Source: Opisthocomus hoazin (Eukaryota > Chordata > Aves > Opisthocomiformes > Opisthocomidae). Taken from it: DNA of 64,000 nucleotides. The notes beneath the pieces are model-generated. The model had not been told where the DNA came from. It searched no databases and was given only the letters and a program-made list of their open reading frames with translations. Positions 35,832 to 46,973 of this stretch are shown here, in pieces. The stretch covers positions 6,262,001 through 6,326,000 of the forward strand of contig NC_134440.1 of NCBI RefSeq assembly GCF_030867145.1, written 5' to 3'. Both the position numbers and the translations under genes were made by a program. Numbering within the stretch: the stretch's first letter is position 1; the number at the start of each line of letters is the position of its first letter.

Positions 35832-37824
35832 GGCTCAGGCAGGGCTGGGATGAGTGCCCTGTCCCCCTCCCCTCTCGGGGGGTAGTTACAGCAGGGGGTT
35901 TGGTCTCACTCCTGCCTGGCAGGACGAGGTATAGATTGCAACGTCAAGCGTTATTTCACCCTGTAATAGCATTTTGCTTTCTTTGCTTGCAGCTCCCATG
36001 ATCATAATTGAGATGGCAATAAAATTTCCAATGCAGCAGCTGTAGACAGGTCTTAAAAAATGCATTCAGCCCAGAATTGATGCTGAGCAGAGCTGAAAGG
36101 CAGAGGAAAGGCTGTCGCCCCGCGCTCCCTTTGCCTGGGATTCCCACTCCAAGCAGGGTTTCCAGCGGATCAGGGGCTCCGTATCTGCACCTCTCAGCCC
36201 TCTGTACCCGCAGAGGTTTGCTCACAGAGCTGCAAGCTGCTTTTCCTGCAGAAAGCTGAGCAGTCCTGCCAGGACTGGGTTGTTTTCCACCCATGGCTGC
36301 CTCTCCCACCCTGTCCTCGGAGCAGACATCTGTCCATCAGTCTGGCCTGTCAGTCTGTTCATCCTGCCCACGTGTCCAGCCGTCCGGTTGAGTTAAAGCC
36401 TCCCAAATGATGCATCGCCCTCGCGAGGTGCGGTGCCCGGGAGCTGGCAGCAGCCTGGCACGGGTCTCTGGGCTCCCTCTCCGGAGGGAAGCTGGGCTCG
36501 CCAGCGTGCTGGGGACCCCTGCATCCCCTGCTGTGCACCCCATGGGACCGAGCCCTCAGGAACAGGATCCTTTCTGAGGGTCAAGCTTGGAAATGGCTGT
36601 CGTTTTATCCGTGAGCCTCGGAGAGGTGGCTGGGACTGCCTTCATTTCGTGCAGCGCCTGGCACCATGGTGGGTGCACCAGGGTTCAGGTAAGGGATTAA
36701 GAGTAGACTTTGCCATCGAAGGTCCAGCGCTGGCAACTAGAGGCATCGATCACGGTGTGATTTATGTGCCAGCCCCCCAGGGGCCTGGGGCCAGCATCAC
36801 CGAGATGCTGAGCTTAATGAACGACTTAATCTAACGAGCGCTGGCGTGCTGGACGAGGTGGACAAATGAGGTCGTTTGCTGGGGCGAAGCCTGCGGGGAA
36901 GCAGCTGGCACTCGGGCTGCTGCGAATCCCTCGGCCGGCGGCGCGGGGAGGGCTGTGCCGGGGGCTGCTGGCCACACCGGGATCGGGGCCGGGGGCGGCT
37001 GCGCGTTGCCAGCCCCAGTGCTCCGCACGCCCCCGAGCAGCGTCATCAATCAGCTTGCCAAAAGGTGGCTAATTACAGCGTATGTTATGATTATTAATCA
37101 ACCTGCTCCTGTAGTTCATCTATTGCGGAGCCGCCTGGGTTAGAGGAGCGGAGGCACGGGGTCCCTTCGTGTGACGAGGTGGCACCTTCCCCCTGCTGCC
37201 TGGGAGCCCCTTTGGGTGATGTGTCTGCATGACATGGGTGCTCCCAGCGTGGGGGGACAGCACGGGGCGTCCTGTGCTCTGCCTGGGGGTGTCCTGCTTG
37301 GCCGGGCTCCAGTGAGCCCCCCTCGTCCCCTTCCTCAGGGCCCCAGCCAAGCGTGGCACGCTGGCTTTGGTGCTCTCCTCCGCCGAGGTTTTGCTCCCGG
37401 GGTGTTGCTCCCAGGCTGCGTTTTGGCAGCCCTGGCGCAGAAGGGAAGTGATGAGCTCGTAAAGCGGCCGCGTGCTCCAGGAGGCAGGAGGGGGAAGCAG
37501 CTGCGGGAGAAGGAGCAAATTCCCCTCTCTCATTTAATGATCTTTATTGTGTCTCCGTGGGGGCAGGAGCCCTTGCCAGGAGCGCAGCCCTGTTTTCCGA
37601 GATGCTCTGCTCGTAGCCAGGATACGTGCGTGCCTGACTGTGGCATCTGTGCTGGCCGGGGCTGTTATGGGCTTGTGTTGTGTCAATCTCTCGGCAACGT
37701 CGCGGCGTGGGCTTTAAAACCGACAGATGCCAGGGGACACTTCCCGGGGGCTCAGGTCCCTGTCCCTGCTCCCGGAGATGGGCCGGGAAGAAACCTGAAT
37801 ACAGGCAACCCTTGGGCCCTGGGT

Positions 37825-37962
37825 TGGTTCAGAGCGGGGAGCTCTGGTTCAGAGCGGGGAGCTCTGGTTCAGAATGGGGAGCGTTGGTTCAGATGGGGAG
37901 CGTTGGTTCAGAGCGGGGAGCTCTGGTTCAGAACGGAGAGGTCTGGTTCAGACGGGGAGCTC
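37825..37962. repeat. 19-20-bp minisatellite, seven copies
   Basis: Seven head-to-tail copies of a unit beginning TGGTTCAGA and ending in GGGGAGCTC or GGGGAGCGT. Unit starts are 37825, 37845, 37865, 37885, 37904, 37924 and 37944. Two copies are 19 bases and the rest 20. The 1-base length changes break any reading frame through the array, so it is unlikely to encode protein. Confidence 0.93.
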
Positions 37963-40900
37963 TGCAGAGCCCAGAACCCGTGGGCTGTGTCCTGCCCTTC
38001 GGTGGGAGAGGAGGAGGGTGGTTTTACAGGAGGAGTCTCCTAGACCCGGGCTGCCTCTGAGCTCGTTGCTGGGTCCCCTCCCAGCTGCGTGGGTGCTCGG
38101 GGACAGGGACACCACAGGGGTTGTGGCCAGCAGCTGGTCCTGGTGACAGAGAGTGATGGCAAAACAGCAGGGGGAAGTCCCGGGGATGTGGGCTGTCAGC
38201 CTGCATTTGCCTTCCAGACCCTCATCGCCTTGCCCACGACGTTAACGGACTTCTGCAAATGAGAAGTTCTCACTGTGCAGCAGAAAGTCGCTGGGAATCC
38301 TCAAAAAAATAACCGCCGGTGCCCGTCCGGGGACCACTGCCACTGCCTAAAGCCAAGTTCAGCTCAAGTGTTTCTGGTGGGTGCTGGTGGAACAGCTCGC
38401 TTGCAACAAGGTGGTTTTGGGCCCAGTTGAAGACAGGGAGTGGAGCTCAGCCTTAGTTCCCAGATGGCCTGGCAGGTACTGAAGTTGTTGAGATCCAGGT
38501 CAGGTTTGCTCTCAGCCAACATTTCCCAGCAGCAGCTGAAATTCAGATCTGGCTGGAGGAAAAGATGGTTCTGTCCAACTGCTTGGGGCAAAATAAGAGT
38601 GTAGGACCCACTGCTCCCCCTTTGCTTGTTTTAGAGGAGCTGTTCACCTTGATAGAGGAATAAAGATGCTCATGGAATATTAAATACCTCCCCAAAGCCA
38701 CTGTTGCTGATGAGTAGCTTCTGCGCCTCGTTCCCTAGTACATGCAGTGACCTTTTAGAAATGTTGTACGTTGTGGTCGTATCTAAATGTCTTCTCTCCT
38801 GGGAGCATCTTGTGGAAATAGAGATTCAGACATGATGTCTATCAAGAAGAAAAGCAGATTGCGGCCAATCTGTGGCTGCCTGCGCAGTATTGCCTGGGCC
38901 ACGTGCTCGAGAATCATAAGGTTGTCTCTAAAAATAAGCGGTGGCTTCTTTTGAGTTGTCTCCTTGGTGTCTTTGCTCATTAGGGAATCCTCGTTTCTGG
39001 GTTTTCACAGCATTTGCGAGGGCTGGGAGTTTCCATGTGGGAAGAAAGTGGAGAGTCCTGTGGTCGCCGCTGCTGAGGACTCGGCTAGGACTCAGGATGG
39101 GGTCACGGGGTGGGAAGACGACTCCGTGAAGACATCAGTCATGGCTTTTTGTGGGTAGAAAGGGTAAATCTGCCTCCACTAAAAGCTCACACAGTCTTGC
39201 TGTTCCAGCATCGTCTCGGCTGACCCCGAGACCTGGGGGGCTGTTGGGCAGGGGAAGACGCGTGAGATGCAGCAGCTGCCAGTCACCAAAATAACTCCCT
39301 TCTATATGAGGTGCTCGTGTTTTTCAAGCTGTCCCTTCAAGTTGTGCTTCGGGACATTTTCTGCAGTGCCCTGGCGGGAGCCTATCTCCTCGCACAGACA
39401 TCTCTCCTTTTGTGCTTTCTCTCCCCGTTTCTGCGAGCTGTCAGGAAAATCTGCGTCTGCTTGAGCCGGCTCGAGAGGGACACACAAGGGTGACTGTGGG
39501 GAGCACAGCGGCCGCAGGTCCCAGCCCTGCTGCTGGGCTCTGCCGTGGCTGGTGGGTGCAGTCGCTCGCCTGCCCGGTGCCCCGGGGACCACTGGCCATC
39601 AGGTCCCGCAGGCACGAGCCGCTGCGGGGTGGGGGGCCCACGGGACGGAGCCTGCTGGGTGCCCGCCGCCCACCCAGCCGCTCGGTTCTCCCCTCCACTC
39701 CTCCAGCCTCCGCCTGCCCCAGCTCGGCTTTGCTGGGAAAGGAACCGGCCCAGAAAAACCTGCTCCGGGTGTGCCGAGAGTGGCAGAGCCGGGAGAATTT
39801 GTTTCCCAGCCAGACTCTGATGGGATTAGGAATAACTCTCAGCTAGATAATTCTCCATTAGGTTTGGTGATTGATTTTCTTCCTTCCTACCCCCAGCTCT
39901 CTCCTCCTCCCCCTGTTTCAGCTGGATTATTCTCACGCTTGGTTTGCTGGTTGCCTGATCACCAGAGCCTCGTCGGAGCGAGGTACAGGCACATCACTGG
40001 CCTCTGACCCTCCGAGGTTTTTGCCTCTTTGTTTATGCCTCAGCTCTGATTTAATCTTCCCCACACCCCCGCATAAGCTGGGTTGTTTCTGCTGCCCTAA
40101 GCAGAGGAAGAAACCTGCTGGTGTCACCCCCGGAGCCAGGGAAAGTCCTGGGGATGGCCCTCAGCTCCTCCCCAACGCCTCCACCCTCCCCATGCCCCCT
40201 GGTCTCTTCTGGGGCCTTTCCAAGCTCAGCGTGGCCACTGGTTTTGCAGACTTGAGGCAATGGAGAAAATAAAGCCGCAGGAGTCACAGGTTTATTTCTG
40301 GATGGTGGCACGAGAAACCTCAGAGACGCTGAGCAGCACAGGGCACCTTTTTGGTCCTCATTTCAGGGCCCCCAGAAAATGTCCCTGGTAACTATGCTTT
40401 GCTGTGAGCAAAGCCACCCACAGCGGTGGCTGGAAAAACAGGGTTCAAATCCCTGACTTCACATTTGGGTGTGGAAATTTGCTCTGTCAGCCCTGAAAAA
40501 TGCCTGGAAGTCCCCCCGCACACCCGCATCGGCCCATGGGTGCTGCTGGTCGGTGTCAGCGGCGTCACCAGCGAGCACTGAGCTTGACACAGATTTCCCA
40601 GGGACCCTGTTTTTCTCCTTTTGCAGCCCAAAAACCATGGGGAAAGGGCTTTGGTTTTGCGAGTTGTTGCATGGCGTCATCCCGCGTTTGGGGTTTTCTG
40701 GCAGGGAGGTGGGAGCAGACGTCTGGACAGGCTTTGGCACAGGGCTGGCGAGCTGGGCTCGTTTTCTGGTCCTGAAGAGCTCTGTCTCGTGGCAGCTCTG
40801 GCTCCGGGCTTCCCCTGAGACCCGAGCCAAGGCTCCCAGCCTGGGGGTAGAGCCTGGGGCCAGAGCTCAGCCTGGCACTCACCCGTGGGAGTTGTTGGCG

Positions 40901-41149
40901 TCTGCATGCAGGGCGTCCGTCCTCTGCTCCAAGCCCGTGCCAGCAGCTCCAGGTGCTTCGAGTCCCAGATGAGCCATCGAGCCAGCTTGATGCAGTCATA
41001 TTCCCATTCCTGGTAATCGAGACCTCGTCCAGTCGGTACCCCGGGATGGGGGAGCACACAGAGCTCGTGCTGGCGGGGAGTCCGGCACGCTCCCCTGAGC
41101 AGTCCTGGCAAGCTGTAGATGAGCCAGGGGAAATATCGCTCCGCTTCGG

Positions 41150-41400
41150 CGGGGGATGCTCGGCCGCTCCGTCCACCTCCCAAATCCCCCCAGCGCGGGG
41201 ACTGAGCGGGGCGATGGTGTCTGCGAGGATGCCGGCACGGCCCGCGGCAAGTGCGGAGCGGCGGGTGCTGCCGGCTCTGCAGAGCCGCTGGCACGGAGCG
41301 CGGCGCGGGCTGCGGAGAGCGGCCGGCGAGCGAGGGCAGGCGGCCGGGACGCTTCGCTGCCAGGGCAGGGCTGGCTGCCGGCTCTCGGGCGGGCATCGCT
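41150..41400. promoter_or_regulatory. CpG-rich patch without an assigned gene
   Basis: Dense CpG with repeated GCGGC/GGCCG words in otherwise less CpG-rich surroundings. No recognisable first exon or donor could be linked to a gene on either strand. It could be an orphan CpG island, an alternative promoter within the putative LINGO3 intron, or the promoter of a noncoding RNA. Confidence 0.35.
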
Positions 41401-41786
41401 CGGGGTGTTTCCAGCAGCGCTTGGCTGCTGTTGGTGTTCGTAGGAGCCCGCTCCTGTCTCCTGCCAAGCTTGGGATGTGCTGGCGCTGGTACAAGTCGCT
41501 GGCACGGCCACCTCCCTGTCACCCCTGCATCAGGGTGCTGACATTATCCCCCTGTCGGTGTTTTAACCATGAGCCTTTCCAAAATGCAGGGGGTCTCAGC
41601 ATCACTTTCTGCCCTGTTTGCTCCCTCCCTATCTGAGGGTCTCCACCCTCCCCTGGGGTGCCCTGCATCCTCTGGGAAGGTGGAGCAGCATCCAGGATCC
41701 CAAGCATGGACCCTCTCCAGGCAGAGCCTGTGAAGGAGGGGTAACACAGGCTTGGCCTCCAGCAGCAGCGGTGGGATTCTTCAAGG

Positions 41787-42133
41787 AGAATCACAGAATC
41801 ACAGAATGGTCGGGGTTGGCAGGGCCCTCTGGGGGTCACCCAGCCCAACCCCCTGCCCAAGCAGGGTCACCCAGAGCAGGCTGCACAGCACCGCGTCCAG
41901 GCGGGGCTGGAATATCTCCAGAGAAGGAGACTCCACAGCCTCCCTGGGCAGCCTGGGCCAGGGCTCCGTCACCCTCAGAGGGAAGAAGTTCTTCCTCGGG
42001 TTCAGCTGGAGCTTCCTCTGCTTCAGTTTGTGCCTGTTGCCCCTTGTCCTGTCGCTGGGCACCACTGAACAGAGTCTGGCCCCGTCCTCCTGACCCCCAC
42101 CCTGCAGATATTTAGAGGCATTTCTAAGGTCCC
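41787..42133 (-). mobile_element. CR1 LINE fragment 3 (3' end)
   Basis: A short CR1 tail in minus orientation. It starts with the reverse-complemented terminal repeat (GAATCACAGAATCACAGAAT), covers the 3' untranslated region and the last part of the reverse-transcriptase ORF ([18 protein letters not shown]), and stops at about 42133. The homology is very close to fragments 1, 2 and 6. Confidence 0.93.
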
Positions 42134-42139
42134 AAGCAG

Positions 42140-45100
42140 GGACCTTATAAGTGAGTACTTGAGGTTTAAGCAGGACCATTTTGCACCCTGCAAGTCCATG
42201 GAAGACTGGAACAAGAGGTTGCTTTGACTGAAGTATTTGTACTTGCACGATGTCAAAACAGGAGAACCTAGAAATGTCGGCCTTGGCTTATTTTCGGCTC
42301 TTTATTCAGAAAACGGGAGAAATAGCGGCTAAGGAGCGATCGCTCTTGGAGGAGCTGAGTGTGCCAAGCGTGTGCCACCGGAGCAGGTGCCATTCCAAGG
42401 GGATGGGAGAGACCTTGCCACCTCCTTTTCTCTCAGAAGTAGTGGCACGTGGGAGCAAAACCCACCTGCGAGCCGGTCGGCCAGCGGCTGAGCGTCCGAG
42501 AGCCGGGCGGTCGGAGAGCGCCGGTTCCTCCGTGCTGTGACCTCTGCCTGCCGGGAAGCTCCGTGCTGCCGGTGACTGGGACAAAATGGGCTCCGTGGTC
42601 GGGACAAGACGGGCTCGGCGTCCACGTGTCCTGTCGAGGAGGGGGGGAAGGACGGGGCTGTTCCTGGGGGGCTCAGAACTGCTCAAAGTCGGTCCGCTCT
42701 GCTTCCCCCCGCCGTGCCGCAGCCCCTCAGCCTTGGGCTTTCCTGGCTCCGTTCCCCAGCCCTGCACGCAGCAGGCGTGTTATTTTTAAAAATAAATTAA
42801 ATGCGAAGAAGAGCCTCTATCTAGGCCTTCAACTAGAGTCTTAATTGGCCTCGGTCTCCAGGGACCAGGCGAGCCCCGGAGAACGCCGCGCTATCGCAGT
42901 AATGAGCTATTAATAAACGGCTCGGCTGGGCTCTGTGCTCGGCTCTGCCCGGGCAGGACGGGGACCACGGGGCTCCGGTTGTCACTGTGGGGGCCCGGGG
43001 TCCCCGGCTACTGCAGGATGTCCTGGGGCCAGCCTCGGCCACCTCAGGTCCTTGCTCCAGAGCTTGTATCTGCCTGGGTTTGCTGGGAGGGGGCTCATCC
43101 AGCCCCCATGGGTGGGGGCTGTGGGGCAGCAGGGGCGGCCGATGCTCTGCTCCGGCTGCGGAGCGGGCAGGAGAGCCCGGGGCTGTGGCTCCCGCTCCCC
43201 AGCTGCTGGGTAAGACAACGCCAGCGAGTTCGTACCTTTGTTTAGAGGATCGGGTGGCTGAAGTAGTAACCAAAAGTGGAGTATGGTTACCCCAGGCTCA
43301 TTCATAATGAACGTGGCAGAGAGCCGGCGTGCTCGCAGGCTGCCTCGGCACGGCGGCCGTGGGCAGGGGAGGGGAAGGGGCCAGATCCCCCCAGCCCAGG
43401 AGGGGAGGTGATGGTGATGGTGGGAGACCGTTAGCCTGGCAGCAGTGCCTGGGTGTATTTATTTAGCATAGAGACGCTAAATGAAAAAAAATAAGGGTCA
43501 CAATAAATTGGGAGGGACTTTTTCCTGTGGGTTTGCAGGTCGTGCCTGGGCACATCCTCCCCATCCAGCCCCACGGTGGAGCAGGATCAGAGCCTTCTGA
43601 ACCAGGGGAACCAAGCAAAGCCGGCCACCCCTCATCCTAGAGCTGGCTCAGGTTCCTGAGGCCGCCAGCCAGGCAGAGCCGTTGGCAAAATGGCTCTTGG
43701 CACGGCTGTGAGCAGCCTCCTGGAAGGCAGAGCCAAGCAGGATCTCCAGCTGCATCCCCGCTCCGGTGCTCAGGTGGCATTTGGGGACCCTGGTTGTTGG
43801 CCATGGGGGGCTCAGGACATGGCGGAGGGGTCAGACGCAACACATGAAGCCTGAGCAGTGCTGGAGAGAGGGGCTGCATGGCTGGCGAGGGGGAAGGAAG
43901 GGGCTGGGGTGCTTGGTGGGGGCAGCAGTGGGGTCTCCCATCCCACCCCACTGCCCCTGGCAAGGAAAGCCGATGCTGCATCCCGCCCGGCCGCTAATCC
44001 CGTCCCCGCGGGTGTGTGAAAAACGACAGCGTTTCCCTCTCGGTTTGATTCATTGGAAGAAAAAGGGAAATGTGGCAAAATTAAGGCATGCACCAAAAAC
44101 AAAACAAAAAAAAGTCTGTAAAAGATAATCTCCTGCGGCTCTTAAATTGCACCGAGCAGTGGCTTTACTGCCAGAGAATTGCTCAGCTTGGGTAAAAGGA
44201 TCAGAGCGGGAAATTATCTCAAAGCAGGAAATTACATGTGGAGATTGCACCCTTCCCCGCAACGTGGGCACCCCCGGCCCCCCGAGGCTGTCCCCACATG
44301 CCACCAGCCCCTTGGGGACGGGAGGGAGGGTGACAGCAGCCTTTGGTGTCCTTTGTCAGTACGGTGGCTGTGTGGTGCTGGAGGTGCTGGGACCAGTGTC
44401 ACCTCTCGGGGGGTGGGTTGGATCTGGGGTCCCCATCACTCGTCCTGGCGGTGCTGACCCCGGGGCAGGGCTGCTCGGAGCCAACGCTCTGAGAGTGCGA
44501 AGAAGGACGGGGAAGGGGGTGACAGGAAACGGCGTCCCCAGGGCTGGGGTGCGAATGCTGCTCGAGGGACGGACCCGGCTGGGACAGGCACGGGGCACGG
44601 GACGCGGCCGGGGGCTGCGGTGCCGCGGGAGAGGGGGTTTCAGGAGGGTTTCGGCAGGTTTGGGCAAAGGGTGGCTGCTTGGTAGGAAGCAGGGGGTGGC
44701 TCAGGACCCCGGGATGGGGACCTGCGTGTCCTGCCCCACCGTCCCCATGGCCCTGGGTGCTCTCTCCTCTGCGGTGCCCCTTGGCAAAGGGACAGGGATG
44801 AAGGATGCAAGGGAACATGGAGGCTCATGCTCTCCCCACCGTGAGCCTGCCCCAGCAGCTCTCACCATCCCTCCTGGTGATGAGCAGCAGCTCCTCCTTT
44901 CTCCCTCCATCACCCCTAAACCAAGCAGCCTTAAAGCCCGGCCTTTTCAGAAGCTTTGGGGCAGTGAAGACGTGCGGCAGCACCAAGATGGGCTCAGACG
45001 TGCAGCAACGCCGCGAGGGGCTTGAGCAGCCACAGACATTGTGTCCTCCTGTCCCGTCCCCACGTCCTGCCAGGCTCCGACGGCTGCTTTTGGGGTCCCC

Positions 45101-46935
45101 ATCAGGCCCAGAGGGACAGAAGGCAGCATGCATGGAGGGCTTGGGCAAAAAACCCCTGAAGCTCAGTCCAGCACTTCTCAGAGCCACGGCTTGGGATTCC
45201 CCAAGGGAAAAGGGCTGGAACCAGCCTGGCTGTGGCTCGGGCACCGCACCCCAGTTTGCCCCAGCGCGGTGGCAGTGATGGGACATGGCCATGGAGGGGT
45301 CAGTACCCCTCTGCCCTTTCAAGCCATCGATCTGGCCATGCTGGGCTCTTGAAAATTTGGATAACGGCAGGGGCAGGGGTCCGAGCCGGTGCGTACGGAG
45401 ATGTCCCACAGGCGGGTGGTTTTGCCGTGAGAAGCAGGGCTGGCACAGCTGGGGCGGGCGGGACGTGGGTAAATGCTGTTGAGAGAGAGCAGATGGGGAG
45501 AGGGATGCTCTTGCCTCCTGCCCATGAGGTGCAGCGGCCAGGAGACACCAGGGAAGGCACAGAGCAAATAAATCCTGGCAGCAAGGAGGTGGAGGACTTG
45601 GGGGTGGAAGAAGAGGAGCAGGAGGAGAAGGAGGAGGAGGAGGAGGGGTCTGCTGGGACATGGCGAGCATCTCCCCGTGGAGGCAGGCGTGCTGGGTTGG
45701 TGCATTGCCTTGGTGGGCACCCTGCTGTGGAGATGCTCTGCCCAGGCTCTTTGGGGGGCTGCTTCGGGGGCGGGGGATGAGGACCCAACCCCAGGAGATG
45801 CTGAACCACTTTGGGTCACATCAGTCGGCCCGTTTGGGGTGTTTTCTCTTTACGCCTTTCACCACCAGCGCGGGGCTGAGACCTGCCCCGCTCACTCCAC
45901 CTCCGCAGGGGTGGCTGGAGGGGCTCAGCTCTCAGTACCCCCCAAAATGCCCGCGTTCCCTCGCCGTGCCCAGAAACACCCCACAGCACCCTGACCGAGC
46001 AGCTCTGCCACTTAATGAGGTTAATGACAGTGCTTCGTTAGGGAAAGGCAGCTGATGAGTTTGCACTGGCACTGGAAGGCGCATTTCCAGGCGTGCTGGC
46101 AGCCCAGCAGATTTGGGGCACAGGGAAGGGGAAACAGAGAAAAGGGAAAGCGGCGGCGGCGAAGTGCTAATCCCTGGAAAGGAGGGCAGCCGGGGCACCG
46201 CGCCGCGCAAGGTCGGTGTTAATCCCTCATCTGCGAAGATTGTGCCCGCGGCCGCCTTAATCTCCGCTCCGGGAGGACGATGCTGGGGATGGGGACAGGA
46301 GGACCAGTCCCTACGTGCGGTGCTGAGCGTCCCCCGTCCCGTGGGACCTCGGCGAGCCCGAGGCCTGGGAAGGATTTGTGCCACGGGGTGAGACCTCACA
46401 GCAGCTGCACAGCGAGCAGAGGGGATGTGGCATCCCACCTGTGTCACGAGTTTGCAAGGCCTCTGGCTGCATCTCTTTGCTCCTGTGCTGCCCTGGGTGG
46501 GGGGGGGTGTCTGTGTGCCCGTTATCCCTGGGTGCTCGTGCTTGCGGTCCCCTTTGCCTGTGCGTGCACCATCAGCGGCACGGAGGGGGTGTGAGCCGGC
46601 ATGGGGGCAGGGGCTGAGCTCTGAGCCTGCAGCTAACTGTGTCTCCTTTCACAAAGATCTCCCCCTGCCTCAGTTTCCCTGCTCTCCTGACAGTCCATGC
46701 AGGCAGTGAGGCTTGTTTAGCCCAGGTTTGCATAGGGCATGGTCACCGAGTCACACGTTAGGTGCTGAGAAGGGGGTCTGGAGGATTTCCTGGCGGGGCT
46801 GGGACCTTATCAGGGCCATGGGCCACGGTTTGGGGAGCATTTTCCAGTCTCAGCCTGCAGACGGGTGATTTGGGGCTGGGTCGGACTTTGTAAGGCTCTG
46901 CTGGACTCGCCGCTGACTCCGCATCTCGCTCTCTT
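42140..46935. other. Probable LINGO3 intron 1, right part
   Basis: No coding exon supported. AT-rich stretches at 42780-42920 and 44030-44240 stand out from GC-rich surroundings. A purine-only (GAG/GAA)-rich tract lies at 45607-45646. The minus-strand frame at 44825-45670 is Pro/Ser-rich low complexity, its N-terminal part being the antisense of that purine tract. Confidence 0.35.
45607..45646. repeat. Purine-rich GAG/GAA tract
   Basis: An imperfect trinucleotide purine run on the plus strand (AAGAAGAGGAGCAGGAGGAG and onward). Such tracts can adopt triplex structure. It produces spurious poly-Glu and poly-Pro/Ser reading frames. Confidence 0.8.
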
Positions 46936-46939
46936 CCAG

Positions 46940-46973
46940 GCACATGGGAGTATGGTAGCGAGCCCGTAAGACC
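46940..46973 (+). promoter_or_regulatory. LINGO3 5' leader with short upstream ORFs
   Basis: A good acceptor (CTCTCTTCCAG) ends at 46939, so the coding exon begins at 46940. The 34-base leader holds an ATG at 46952 that reads five codons to TAA at 46967-46969, four bases before the LINGO3 ATG. It also holds an ATG at 46944 that reads to TAG at 46956-46958. Such upstream ORFs typically lower translation of the main frame. Confidence 0.6.

Larger units (their letters stand above)
32760..41780. other. Probable LINGO3 intron 1, middle part
   Basis: No coding exon supported. It holds two GC-rich tandem arrays (35764-35831 and 37825-37962), AT-balanced islands at 35935-36070, 37045-37130 and 38640-38990 that resemble conserved noncoding DNA, and an isolated CpG-rich patch at about 41150-41400. 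Long frames such as minus 40677-41522 or plus 37171-38043 are composition artefacts or cross the repeats. Confidence 0.35.

Noticed and set aside
37825-37962. CRISPR-like array
   Set aside because: The units are directly adjacent without unique spacers and the DNA is vertebrate; it is a minisatellite.
37171-38043. 290-codon plus-strand frame
   Set aside because: Runs through the 19-20-bp minisatellite, whose varying unit length shifts the frame; no domain recognised.
40565-41522. Overlapping minus-strand frames of 281-309 codons
   Set aside because: Three overlapping long frames in a CpG-rich patch are the signature of GC-driven openness; none has a recognisable domain or clear splice signals.
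44825-45670. 281-codon minus-strand frame with a proline-rich start
   Set aside because: The N-terminal low complexity is the antisense of the GAG/GAA tract; the rest shows no family features.
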